DNA of 64,000 bases from Diabrotica undecimpunctata (GCF_040954645.1 NC_092809.1:129879914-129943913); one strand, 5' to 3'. Positions 42,403-52,860 are shown, counted from the first letter of the stretch. Notes: generated by a model from the letters alone, not told the origin. Numbers and translations are program-made.

Positions 42403-42769
42403 AGATTTTTTAACTGCTTTAATATCAAACTATAAAAATTTTAAAAATAAAACAATAAATCAAACAATTGAAGTTGACACTGTTCACGTTTTGTGATTGC
42501 TTATTACTTCCATTCTTAAAATAATGTGTTTGTTTCAGTAATTGTTTGGTTATGTTTTTAAATAACTGTTTTGATAAAAATTTTAAAATAATGTTTTTTG
42601 TGTATACTTTGATGTTAGTTAGTCATTTGTTTTACTGCCCAAATCACGTTGAGTTTTTGTGCTAATATTTGGGTAAGATTGTAATAGTTTTGTAGGCTCC
42701 AATTGTCATAATTTGCTCTTTGTTTTTGTAGTTTAAACTCCGATTAAGTCTATAAACATAGACGAAAGC
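42403..42769 (+). other. Probable Penelope-like 3' UTR
   Basis: A+T-rich, non-coding, between the GIY-YIG frame and the MITE. Assigned to the element only by position. Confidence 0.35.
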
Positions 42770-42772
42770 TTA

Positions 42773-43072
42773 GGGCCGATAGTTCGAACGCTTATCAAAA
42801 CTTAAGTGTAATCAAATATTTAATTAAAATCAAATACGTCACATTTTGAGGTTATGTTGACTGATTTATTTTATCCAATTTTATTATTTTGCGTTTTAAT
42901 TTAAAATAAACCATAATTAAACTCTTTCTGATGTTAATTTCATGTTTTTATTTACAAATCAATAATAATAATAAGCAATTTTTAATAATTTTGACAGCTG
43001 CTGTGACGTATTTGATTGTAATTAAATATTTGATTACAATCAAGTTTTGATTAGCTTTCGAACAATCGGCCC
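42773..43072. mobile_element. 300-bp Harbinger-type MITE
   Basis: Terminal inverted repeats of about 70 bp start GGGCCGAT and end ATCGGCCC, including GACGTATTTGATT / AATCAAATACGTC at their inner edge. Flanked by TTA on both sides (42770-42772, 43073-43075), the 3-bp target of PIF/Harbinger elements. No coding capacity. Confidence 0.85.
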
Positions 43073-43163
43073 TTAGACTTTTAATAAAAAGGCACTACTA
43101 AGAAGCACCCGAGTTTTATTTGCTTCCTCACTGAAATAAAGGGTTCTCCCAGTGTTATCGTTT

Positions 43164-43165
<2 letters not shown>

Positions 43166-43232
<67 letters not shown>
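43166..43232. repeat. (TA)n microsatellite
   Basis: About 33 TA units. Confidence 0.95.
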
Positions 43233-43234
<2 letters not shown>

Positions 43235-44150
43235 GACATTTATTAATTAAAAGATCACTCATATTTTAGATAGACCACAAATATTTCAGTTACACAAAAC
43301 ACAAAACTTACTTTTTCGTATTTGGTCAAAATATGCAACGACTAAATTATTTTTCTTATTTGCAAGTAAAAATTTGAAGTTGTTTAAAATTAAATATAAA
43401 TAAATAGTAGTCAGAATTTGTCCGGTTTCGTCTATTCAGTAAATATATAATATGGTTCTGTTACTCTAAATAAATGTCAATAACCTCAGATATCAAAACA
43501 AACTATAAATGTTATGCATACAAAATACAAAATTAACTAATTCGCTCAAATTTATTTACTATTTATGTAATTTAGATTTTTACTTGAATGTAACAAATAA
43601 CGTTCTGGCAAAAATCCAAGATCTCGGATTCGCTCTAACGATATACATACTTAGATTGGTCCATTACAATTTCCGTTTTCGGCTCTGCATGTTAAAAATG
43701 AAGTCCTAGAGCAATTTTAATTAAAGTTTCTTTATAAATGAACAAAGTTGTAGTTTTTTTCAGGACCTTTGTTCTCCGTACCCTGTTTTCCATTGCTAGC
43801 ACGTATTCTTTGTTCTGTCGCTACTCTCTTTAGTTTTTACGGGAAATAATTATTTTTATTTAAAAATAGTATTACAGAAAACTTGTCTTTGTTAATTTCT
43901 CTTTGTTTTATGATACCGTGTAATTGTTTTGTATTTGAAAGTAAATATTATAATAAAAACTTGCTGTTGTTATTTTTTTGACATTTTATACCGTGTGACT
44001 GTTTTGAGGAAAGAGAAAGATTAAAGGTAAAAGAGGTGCGGCAGATTCCCTACAAGATTCACCAATGATATTGTCACAAAAATTGGTGTTCGCTATCAGA
44101 ATACGGGAGAATTACAGAAAGTTGAGATAAATGGAGAAACATTGGAAATA
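43233..44150. other. Intergenic A+T-rich DNA
   Basis: No family recognised; short frames only. Confidence 0.45.
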
Positions 44151-44154
44151 TTGA

Positions 44155-44460
44155 CTCGTCATAATAATAATACCGTATGGCTTTTCTGCTGTGAATATCC
44201 TTTTGGATTGTTCCGACGCCAATTGCATCTTTAACCCTGTTTCAGGTAACTAGTGTTGATGCACACTAGCTCAGGAGGACCGACGACTTTATGAGTCCTC
44301 CGAAGCACGGTGACGACTCGTTATCATGTTAAAAAATAAAAATGCCGTTGCTGGAGCCGAGAATCGAACTCGAACGCTCTGGAACTCCAATATCTTTAGT
44401 GCCAGGAGACTTGAGACGGTGACATTACAGAGTTATCAGCCAATAGATTAAGAGTAACAC
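44155..44460 (-). mobile_element. Probable tRNA-derived SINE
   Basis: On the minus strand a tRNA-like head shows an A-box-like TGGCACTAAAGATATTGG (about 44385-44402) and a B box, GAGTTCGATTCTC (about 44360-44372), spaced as in RNA polymerase III promoters. The body follows, and the end is ATTATTATTATGACGAG. The body contains a 7-bp stem (GGAGGAC / GTCCTCC, 44274-44301). No target duplication was resolved. The tRNA of origin is unclear. Confidence 0.5.
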
Positions 44461-44496
44461 AGGAGCGCATCGTACGAACTATGTTAGAAGCTGGTC

Positions 44497-44905
44497 TTCT
44501 TCTTCTTCTTTTAGTGCCTATCCGTTTCGCATGTTGGCGACCATCATGGCAATCTGTACTTTGAACACTGCCGTTCAGAAAAGATTTGTTGTTATTGTGT
44601 TGAACCACGTACGTAGATTCTTCAGCCAGGAAATCCTTCTTCTTCAGGGCCTCGTTTTCCTTCTACTTTTCCTGTCAAATTAGTTGCGGCAATCTAGATC
44701 TTTCGCTGTTTCTTATGATGTGACCGAGGTATATAAACGTTCTGATTAGTTGCGTGGCCGGTAAAAGATGTCTTTGGGATTTGACGATAAAGCCACATTT
44801 CGAAAGTCTCAATTTTCTTGCAGGTAGCGTCTGAGAGAGTCCACGACCCAGCTCCGTACAACAGTACATGAAAAATATAACATCGTAATAACCTCAGACG
44901 TTTCT
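44497..44905 (-). pseudogene. RTE-type LINE 3' end (group A)
   Basis: The minus strand gives YCCTELGRGLSQTL-like, KLRLSKCGFIVKSQRH, LIRTFIYLGHIIRNSERSRL, then QLI..KENEALKKKDFLAE and MVQHNNNKSFLNGSVQ. These are decayed forms of ILYG.ESWTL, YLGH.IRN..Y.LLQLI.QGK, GRRRISWL and FRAA..K..IAM. The tail is AAAGAAGAAGAAGAAG. More diverged than other group A copies. Confidence 0.72.
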
Positions 44906-44909
44906 CTGA

Positions 44910-45165
44910 GAGAACATATTACGAAACAAGGACGTGCGAAGCAGGACGAAGGTCCAAGATGTAATTGGAAGAATTACGTAAATGAAGTGGAGTTTGGTAA
45001 GATACGTGGCACGATGAAATAACGAAAAATGGACGAGAAACATTTTACATTGAAGACTACAAAAACACAGTCGTAGTGAAAGCACAATATAGAGAAAAGT
45101 GGAGAACTCATAGCGAGACCTATCTCCAGGAATAGATGCAAACAGGTTGATGAAGAAGTAGAAGA
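44910..45165 (+). pseudogene. RTE-type LINE 3' end (group C-like)
   Basis: The plus strand reads PRCNWKNYVNEVEFGK and, in another frame, RWHDEITKNGRETF, YREKWRTHSETYLQE-MQTG, which follows the RW.DD....W...AQ.R..W..LGEAYVQQWT..G ending of group C. It ends with GTTGATGAAGAAGTAGAAGAAG. Weak but in the right order. Confidence 0.5.
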
Positions 45166-45207
45166 AGAGTTAAGATATCTGTAATAGGTTAACGACTAAC
45201 AAGAAGA

Positions 45208-45440
45208 CTGATTTGGATCGGAATCCGTGAACAACTTTCCGTCATGACAAGAAGTTAATTAAAATATTAAGAGATAAAGGAGTTAAAACCGCTACGTCGG
45301 GATCATTGAAGAATTGTATTGGCATTAAACAACGATCATTCGTATTAGTGGGAAGTTGACAGAAAAATATAAAATTATAAAGAGTCAGGCAAGGTTGTGT
45401 GCTGTCCCCACTGTTGTTTAATTAATATTCAGATACGAAT
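45208..45440 (+). pseudogene. RTE-type RT fragment (group A)
   Basis: RHDKKLIKILRDKGV (about 45235) and, in the next frame, RVRQGCVLSPLLFN (about 45390), flanking a decayed IIKNLYW-like stretch. These are the DRV.H..L...L...G and RQGCVLSPLLFNLYSE blocks. Frameshifted twice. Confidence 0.65.
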
Positions 45441-45529
45441 ATAAATTTGTTTAATTTAGACCATATTCTAGTTGTGCTTTGCACAACTTGGAATCCAGTA
45501 CAACTTTCTGAACCTTTAAAAAAAATAAA

Positions 45530-45835
45530 GGTTGCACCAGGGAGACCCTCTTACATCTTCGAACTTTATAGAATATATTAGGACCAGATATCGTAAAACT
45601 ATTAAGATAGGACATCTGAGGTGGATAGGGCATGTAATGCAGATGGAACAAAATGACTCAGCTAGAAAAACGCTCCTTGATTGACCCGTTGGTCAGAGAA
45701 CAAGAAAAATACTTAGAACAAAATTCCTTAATAACATTGATCAAGGCATGAGAAATACGGGAATAAGAAAGAAATGCTTGATCACCTACGCAGGGTTATA
45801 AATCCAGAATGGTGATGATAATGTTGTTTCCTAGT
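45530..45835 (+). pseudogene. RTE-type LINE, RT block fused to 3' end (group B)
   Basis: Starts with the RT words LHQGDPLT (about 45532) and jumps at once to FELYRIY, then IKIGHLRWIGHVMQMEQ, DSARKTLLD-PVGQRTRKI and NNIDQGMRNTGI. About 700 bp that separate these blocks in full copies are missing, so this is an internal deletion. It ends GAATGGTGATGATAATG. Confidence 0.7.
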
Positions 45836-46139
45836 TAATGGTGAGTCAAACGTTAAACTGAGACGTTCCGCATTGTTCAATATCCGCAACATAAACAATG
45901 TTGCGTATAGGCCATGTAATTTGTATTTTTAAGAAGAGTGTCTTCTCCAGTTTGAATGCGCTTAGAAGTAGTGCAGGCAGACCGTCCATGTCAGTCAATT
46001 ATTAGGTCGTCTGCATACTAATGCTAATCGAGACATTAATAAAAAAATTGTCTTGGAAGTTAGTCTCTCTTGAAAATTGAAACCAAATTCAATACGGTTC
46101 TATGTATGTACCATAAATAGATAGATAACTATATTGAAT
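45836..46139. other. Intergenic DNA
   Basis: Nothing recognised. Confidence 0.4.
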
Positions 46140-46570
46140 GATGTGGCTTTTGGCTTATTCCACTTCGACCTTTTCAGATCTGTTGTGGTCCTCTAATTCT
46201 AGATTACATTCTCTAGCCCGATCCTTTTTAAAAGGTCTAATAGCTTCGAGACTGAGCCTTCCATGTAGCTCTTTGTTGGGGGCCTTTCTACGCCTAATGT
46301 AAAGAACCGCACATTTGCCAGGCTGTCACACTGACATAAAATGTGCTTTACTGTTTCTTTCTCTTGCTGACAGAATCTGCATAGATCATCATCTGCCAAT
46401 CCCATCAGCCTCAACTGACTATTCAACTTATTTTCCATTTAGCAGATCTACTATGGCTTTTTTATTACTGTTTTCCTGTCTTTGCTTATTAGGTATACTG
46501 CTGTAAATTTTGGCGAATGTTCTATAACGTAATGAATGTGCGATAATTCTAGGTCTTTTCCTTCAAGAGA
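46140..46570 (-). pseudogene. LOA/R1-like LINE C-terminus, older relative of the copy at 53500
   Basis: The minus strand reads HYVIEHSPKFTA, YLISKDRKTV, LRLMGLADDDLCRFCQQEKE, KHILCQCDSLANVRFF and KSYMEGSVSKLLDLLKRIGL, nearly colinear with residues at 55880-56200. The zinc site is complete here: C-x2-C-x8-H-x4-C. The 3' UTR (GGACCACAACAGATCTGAAA) also matches. Frameshift near 46445. No clear target duplication. Confidence 0.85.
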
Positions 46571-46576
46571 ATTACT

Positions 46577-46912
46577 GGTTCACATTATACTAGTCCGGTA
46601 ATCCAGCGAGTTAATCCAGTCCAGTGCTGGACGGGATTATATCGTCCACATTTTTCCAGTCATTCAAAAGCTGTATGACAGAGAGCTTTCATGACCGGTC
46701 CAACGTGTAACCAAGCACTGGATTGGCAGTGCACACTATTCCAGTGGCGCTGGAATGAGAGAACTGTAATGAAAAATAGACCGACATTCCACTCAACTGG
46801 ACTGGATTGATCACTGGAATGGTACATTCCAGTGCAGGTTCACATAATTCCAGTGGCATTCCACTACTCGACTGGAATGCTAGACTGGAATGCTACCGGA
46901 ATAATGTGAACC
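46577..46912. mobile_element. 336-bp MITE rich in ATTCCAGT/ACTGGAAT words
   Basis: The ends are inverted repeats: GGTTCACATTAT (46577) and ATAATGTGAACC (46901-46912). Inside, ATTCCAGT, ACTGGAAT and close variants recur over ten times in both orientations. A second terminus-like GGTTCACATAATTCCAGT starts at 46837 and pairs with the right end over about 27 bp, making a strong 76-bp hairpin. No coding and no certain target duplication (GAGAATTACT / GAGCATATTA is at best weak). Confidence 0.75.
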
Positions 46913-46993
46913 GAGCATATTAACAGACTGAAACACAGACTAGTCAGAGGTCAGAGAACCACAAAATTTCAAGAAAACTCATTTTTAGCTATA

Positions 46994-48953
46994 GAGGCAA
47001 AGGTGGTATTATGGGCTATTGGTGGCAATATGGGCTATACTATTATCTGGTAAACAATCCAGCGATTTCTTGCGAAAAACGCAGAAACTATAAGTACTAG
47101 TTTGTGTGAGAGCCACTAGGAAGTAATAACGCATTTAGTTAAGCAGTAGTTGAGTGATTGGAGTTTTTGTGTTTTTGCGAAATTGAAAACTTTAAAACGT
47201 TTTATAGCTTATCAAAAGTATTAATTGTGTGTATATTGTCGTGAACTTCCTATCCACGAACTGTAGAATATATAGGGATGGGTTTAGCACTACAACGTAG
47301 TTTTCATTTGATTGGGTCGCGTTTCTTTCTGATATGGCGAAGCTGGTAATAGGGGCAATCACTGGTAGGATGGTTATATGGGCTACCGAATATGTCTAGC
47401 CCGTATTACAACCTCTACAAGATTTGTTTTTTTTTTCTTTTACAGATACCTAGGAAAGTTTTAAATCCACGTTATAAGAAACATTATCGGCAATGTTGGG
47501 ACCATGATAAAATAAAAGCAGCAACTGAAGCTGTGTCAGAGAAGAATATGGGCTTTTTAAAATCTTCAAAATAATTTTCGGTACGTCGTACTACGATTCA
47601 AAGACTAGTTCAACTCGGAATATCTCCTGAAAAAGCGGTTTCAAGAAAATTGGGAAGAAAACCAATTATACCCAATGAAATGGAAATTGTTCACTATTTG
47701 CTTCTTATGAAACAAAAGTTTTATGGTCTAATGAGAGATTATGTTAGGCGTTAAGCCTAACTGTGCGAAAGGAATGGAGTAGACCATCCATTTTCTGGTA
47801 TTGTAATGGTTGGAAGAGGCCACTTTTTACACCTTCATACACATCTTATTACTATACATCTTTTTATTCTAAAACCAACACCTACATCATTTTCCAGAGC
47901 CAATGGCTTCAATGAAGATGCTGTTAATGGGTTTTTCGATATCCTGGAGGTAGAGTTAAGAAAGTGTTACTATCCTCCTGACCGCATATTTAATGTTGTG
48001 GATGAGACCAATGTATCCACCGCACAGAGTCAGGTACCTAAAGTTGTGGGCCTTAAAGATAAACGGCAAATTGGTGCCTTAAGTGCTGCTAAAAGAGGGT
48101 CTCTTGTGACTGTTGTGTGTTGCTTTTGGTGCCATTGAGACATTTGTTCCACCACTGATGATTTTTCTTAGGAAAAACATGACAGATGTCTTGATGAAAG
48201 GTGCTTTATAACATAAGTTATAAAGCTAAGAGAAAAGTGGAAGCTAAGAAAGGTGGAAAATACGTATAGAAAAAGAAGCAGATAAAAAGAGGAAAGTGGA
48301 AGAAAGTAATGCAGTTTTTGGGAGAAAGAAAGTTATAAAACAAGAGCAAGGGGATCATGGCAAGGTGAAACAAGGATCTAAACACACACGGTAAAGGGGA
48401 AGCTCAACCTAGAATCATGTACAGTTACCTCGGAGAAAGGATCAATAGAATCTGGGGAATCAGTTTTAGAGTTACCAATTGGAGTTGAAATCCCCACAAG
48501 TGAAGACTGTTATTTTCTGTGATGAGTTGTATTCAAATGATAGGAAATGAGAACTATGGGTTCATTGTTTAATGCGTGAAATGTGGACTCACAATGAGTG
48601 TGCTGGCTGCGAAACCGAACCTTATATTTGCACTTTCTATACATAAGCGCAAATATTTTTAAGAAATTTACATTTTTAAGTTAGAAATGGACCTAAAATA
48701 CTGTTTAGACCATTAATTGTTTGATTTTTGTGACATTTTAAGTGGTAGCCCATTTAACCACCACAACTTGTAATTTTGAAAAAAAAATTTCTATATTAAA
48801 ATTTTTTAATAAACCAACTTTGGTGTGTTACACTTATTTACAACATTATAAAGTTTATTTGTTTTCATCTTTTTTAGAAAGATTCATTCATAATAAAGGT
48901 ACTTATGATGGAAAAACAAAATGGTAGCCCATAATACCTTCCACCTTTGCCTC
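46994..48953 (+). mobile_element. pogo-like DNA transposon with dead transposase
   Basis: Inverted ends GAGGCAAAGGTGG (46994) and CCACCTTTGCCTC (48941-48953), each continuing into TATTATGGGCTA / TAGCCCATAATA after a 4-bp difference. The left flank is TA, as expected for pogo/Tc1-mariner; the right flank is TG, probably a mutated TA. TATGGGCTA-like words recur at 47008-47020, 47030, about 47382 and again near the right end, possible subterminal binding sites. It contains the transposase pseudogene 47440-48650. Confidence 0.8.
47440..48650 (+). pseudogene. pogo-like (CENP-B/Jerky family) transposase
   Basis: Order of domains as in the family: a psq-like helix-turn-helix (YRQCWDHDKIKAATEAV, KNMGFLKSSK, then RRTTIQRLV; 47480-47620), a CENP-B type DNA-binding region (KLGRKPIIPNEMEIVHYLLL, MKQKFYGL), the DDE domain start (ANGFNEDAVNGFFDILE, PPDRIFNVVDETNVSTAQSQ at about 47976, with an extra residue at the first Asp), KVVGLKDKRQIGALSAAKRG, and a C-terminal PHD-like zinc finger (W-HC..REMWTHNECAGC, about 48550). 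The central DDE part with the other two acidic residues is deleted after 48180. Frameshifts and stops confirm it is dead. Confidence 0.82.
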
Positions 48954-49939
48954 TGCATATCATGATACCTATTGTATGTCAACAAAATTTGTTTTTAACA
49001 TAGTTTTATCAGTTTGGTATAACCCATTTGGAGTGCAAAATGCGTAATGACCGTATCAATAAATCTTTTTACAACCTATTAATGTTATCATAATATGATT
49101 ATCGTTGTTTTTGTAAAGATATTTGCTGGTTTTGTATTTTGAAAGAAAAAGATTTAACTTTGTTTACAAGTAGGCATATAGTTACTCCAAAATAAACAGC
49201 ACGTGCCTGTGTATTGCCAATTTTTTTATCTAAAAAATCTTTTGGATAAACATTTTGGAAAAAATACAATCGAAAACATTGTTTACGATATGAGAGCCAA
49301 TAAAAACGATGGAAAACGAGGTAAACAAAATGTAAATGCGCACCGAATACGAATTAGACCTCCTCGATTATATAATGAAACGTTTAAAATGTAGGAAATA
49401 GTATAAAACCAAAATCGTATGGTTTTACACCAAAACATGACATGAATTTTTTTGCATACTACGTAGTAAGTCTGGCAATTCTATCAAAATCTCTTGAGGA
49501 TTTTCAGATTTTATCAAATATACTGTCGGAAACAAATCGCAAATTATAAAATAAAGTATTTATTTAACATTTTTATATCCCAAGTCGTTTTAAAAACACA
49601 ATTCCTAAATTATAATGCCAAATATATACGCTCGAGAGTATAATCTGCCATCCTAAGGAAAAACACAGCTTCTGCAGTACTTACAATAATGGGTAAATGG
49701 ACTTCAAAGAATCTGCCACTTTTAAAAAGGGCGATAATTGTTACAACAATGCGGTTAGAAAATTTTACTTTATATCAATAAATCTGTAAATAAACTATGT
49801 TAAAAAAAAAGAAGCAGTAGCTTATCCTAATTTTATGCTTACTATGGCAGATACTGGCGTAAGTAATATTAGGAATTGCTAAGTAAAACTACAGCATCTA
49901 GGGATGTTATTTTTTTGCTGTGTTTTTTCTTAGCATAAT
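48954..49939. other. Intergenic A+T-rich DNA
   Basis: Short frames without recognisable motifs (for example 49203-49394). Not assigned. Confidence 0.4.
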
Positions 49940-51160
49940 GTTAGAAATTATCTTATTAACACTTATCTTCCTCAAGGTTTTGCCAAAATTGTAATCTATT
50001 TGAAGGCATTATGGTTTTGAGATTTTTCTTTTTTAGGGTTTCTTTTTTATTTATTGATACTCCTCATGGAGACGTAAATGCCTGAGGGCTGGGAAGTTTT
50101 TTATTTAAAACTTTATTTTGAAGAAAATTCATTCCAAACATACTATTGGAGTTATTTGTTAACTTGTACTTTAAAGAAAATGATCCCCTGTTGGCAACAA
50201 TTTCTCCTTTTTTCGCCAAGTAAAGACGAGGCTCTTTTTTTTTTTAATTTTTGCTTGTGACGCGAAATTTTGTCACTTAAAAAAACCTGTATACTGCATT
50301 GTTTTTATTGTAACCTTTTTTGGATTTGCATTTGAAACAGCTGTCACAAAATCGTTGTTAAAATCATAGGTTTTTTTTGTTTTTTTTTTAAAGATAGTTT
50401 CACCTGATGGTGGAAGCTCATCGGCGGATATGAAGGTGTGTCCGGGTTTGAAATACTAAATACAGCATCAGAATTTACAATATAGACAAGGCAATATAAA
50501 AAACTCCCGTTTTTATTTTGACCTGAGCAGTTATCAACCCAAAGGACAAAATGTTCGACATACCTGTAATGTAAAAAGAAAGCATTATATGAGCTAATTA
50601 TTTCTTCTTTTCCCCGTCCAGTAATACCGTCATACCATAGGCATGAAAAGTTTTTCGTTTTTTTCCTTTACCCAGGGGTACAAAGCTTTGATTGAATCTC
50701 GATATTCTTTGGGTAAATATTGCTTTTTTAAACATATCGATTCTTAGTAACATTATGACTTTTTGTAAGTCAACATAGACTTTAAGGGTCGTGGATGTAA
50801 CTGGTTCATTTGTATCCAAACGGTATAATTCTCTTGAATGTCTGGCACGTTGAATGTGTTCTTTCCAGCTATCATATTCACTACATGCTGGATTCAAGTT
50901 CTCAGAATTATGCTCTTTATTATGTAGTTGGAATGCTTCACACAGTTCGCACTCTTCATGGCCCAGATTTGTGAAAGATATGTTTTTATTTTTAAGATTC
51001 TTTCGGTAAACCTTATACGAGTATTGATTAGGAGGGTAGGTTGCTAAATAATCCTTGTGCATGACCTGTATGGTTAAATCTCTAGGCAGGTATCTACGAT
51101 ACAGGGCGTGTCCAGGCCTCCAATGGTATATACTGGGATTAAAACTTTCTATATGCTTTT
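49940..51160 (-). pseudogene. Transposase-like pseudogene with DNCSGQNKN motif (DUF7869-type)
   Basis: A second member of the family at 13784. From the 5' side: HWRPGHALYRRYLPRDLTI, NISFTNLGHEECELCEAFQL (Cys pair), RARHSRELYRLDTNEP, YVDLQKVIMLLRIDMFKKAI, RFNQSFVPLGKGKKR (open 51160-50598). In later frames come WVDNCSGQNKNGSFLYCLVY (about 50530), YPPMSFHHQVKLSLKK (about 50430), EPRLYLAKKEKLLPTGDHF (about 50230) and MPSNRLQFWQNLEED near the end. The D...D/N and His motifs of the RNase H-like core are seen. Several stops after 50598. The 5' side is cut by a group A RTE copy at 51161. Confidence 0.7.
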
Positions 51161-51509
51161 GGGTGTATAGAAGAATCCTGAAGATATCATGGACCGAGCA
51201 TGTAACAAACAACGAAGTCATGAGAAGAATCAACAAAAAAATGGAAGTATTGGAAACTATCAAGACACGAAAGCTGCAATACCTGGGGCATGTTATGCGT
51301 AATGAGAGATACAACCTACTTCAATTGATTATACAAGGGAAAATCCAGGGCAAGAGAAGTGTAGGAAGAAGAAGAATCTCATGGTTGCGTAACTTGAGGG
51401 AATGGCACGGATGCACATCAATCGAACTATTCAGAGCAGCAGCATCTAAGATCAGAATAGCCATGATGATTGCCAACCTCCGTCGCGGAGATGGCAAGTG
51501 AAGAAGAAG
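51161..51509 (+). pseudogene. RTE-type LINE 3' end (group A) inserted in the transposase-like gene
   Basis: 349 bp flanked by ATATGCTTTT at 51151-51160 and 51510-51519. Open from the truncation to the stop: WVYRRILKISWTEHVTN, VMRRINKKMEVLETIKTRKL, YLGHVMRNERYNLLQLIIQG, RRRISWLRNLREW and RIAMMIANLRRGDGK, then GAAGAAGAAG. Being wholly open and having an exact duplication, it is among the youngest insertions here. Confidence 0.9.
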
Positions 51510-51600
51510 ATATGCTTTTCAAGGTTTAGAGTAGATATTTTGCTTTTACAAGCCGCCTTCACACGTCCTTTTTTTTAGAGCAGATAGGAGTAGACGATTG
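51510..51600 (-). pseudogene. Transposase-like pseudogene, part upstream of the RTE insert
   Basis: The minus strand reads GRVKAACKSKISTLNLEKHI, which runs in frame into ESFNPSIYHWR at 51150 when the insert and one duplication copy are removed. Further upstream nothing is readable. Confidence 0.6.
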
Positions 51601-51836
51601 AAACATATTTTGTCTGACAAATGCTTTCGCCAATAGCGCCAAGTACGTAGCAAAAACACCGCGATTGTGTATTGCTTAGAATAAACACAGTAACTGCAGG
51701 CTCTTTCAAGTATATGCGGGGTTTTACCTAAGTAATGTTGTAGTTGCGGGGTTCTTCCATAGTTCCACGCATGTTTTCGTAGATGCTAGGTTTAGTATTT
51801 CTTTCAGAATATATATTTGGGATTGTAAATACTGTA

Positions 51837-52311
51837 CTGCCCTATTAAGAAAGAACCCCGTATCTCCACTATAGCGAGTTTTGAGAAAAACGCGATTAAA
51901 GATTTTTGCTTAATCCCTTGTGCTTTTGGTACAATAATAACACAAAATCATTTAGGGTAGAGTGTGTAGTATCATACTAAAAAAAACATTGCAAAATTAG
52001 CATATGGACATTAGTTATGCGACATACGGGCTAACAAAGTAAAGAATTATGTCAAGTTTACTTAGCTAAAACCACGTATTATCCAAATTTGTCTTAAGCT
52101 TACTACGAATCGTTAAATGCCACGTTTATGCTAAGCATAATAGTCATTTTTGGCGTTTTCTAAAACTATTTTCTTTCATAAAATATTTAGAAATGTAAAA
52201 TACGAGTTTTTCTCTATGTGAATATGTTATATAAATCATAATTATTCATATGGTGCAAATATCCTAATTTTTCAAATTTTAGAGATACGGGGTTCTTTCT
52301 TAGTAGGGCAG
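51837..52311. mobile_element. 475-bp MITE, mariner-like ends
   Basis: Terminal inverted repeats of about 31 bp: CTGCCCTATTAAGAAAGAAC (51837) and, inverted at the right end, CTGCCCTACTAAGAAAGAAC, both followed by CCCGTATCTC. TGTA flanks both ends (51833-51836, 52312-52315). If the right end includes CA the target would be TA, as in mariner/Tc1. The inside is non-coding. GCGGGGTT/GCGGTGTTTTTCC words outside it (51717-51760, 52393) suggest a related older element around it. Confidence 0.75.
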
Positions 52312-52315
52312 TGTA

Positions 52316-52782
52316 CTTTTCTTAAATAATCATGTAATATAAACTCTAGATATAATTTTCACGCCCAACTAAATTTTCATAATTCTTGCATATGCGGTGT
52401 TTTTCCTAAGGACGGCAGTAATGTACTGGACACTCTGCTTTCTTTGCAAATCCAGTGCACTGTAAATTGGCTTTATTTGACAATATTTATTCATGTTAGG
52501 CATATAAAAATAGTTTCAACTTTTGAACGGTCAAAATTATTGTATTATAAAGTAATAAAGTATTGAAATATTTTCACAACAGTAATCAAATATTTATATA
52601 CAAGGAAATCCAACTATAACGCTAATATCTACGTTTCTCAGATGATTTCCGTTCATCTTCATCAAGTAACGAATATTACTTGATTCAACAACAATTTTAT
52701 TTCATTTGTCAGCTCTAAAAATGAGACAATCAATGAATTTTGCTGAGAACTTCAATTTGTTTACTATTTTTGTTCGGAATAT
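52316..52782. other. Intergenic A+T-rich DNA
   Basis: Nothing certain; a GCGGTGTTTTTCCTAAGGACGG stretch near 52393 echoes the MITE surroundings. Confidence 0.4.
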
Positions 52783-52860
52783 GCCACAATTTAAGTTTAA
52801 AATAAGTTTAATTCTGACGTTGCGATTTCCACTTCGGAACTTGTTCCCAAAATATAAAAC
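52783..52860 (+). repeat. Dispersed about 80-bp repeat, copy 3
   Basis: 'GGAATATGCCACAATT', 'AAAATAAGTTTAAT', 'GACGTTGCGATTTCCACTTC' and 'AAAATATAAA' follow the order of the copies at 28162 and 35980, with more changes. Confidence 0.6.

Noticed and set aside
44274..44320. Possible hammerhead-like core (TATGAGTCCTCCGAAG) in the SINE-like body
   Set aside because: The CTGATGA core is not intact and stem II cannot form; looks coincidental.
49203..49394. 63-codon frame with basic C-terminus
   Set aside because: No family recognised and no neighbouring support.
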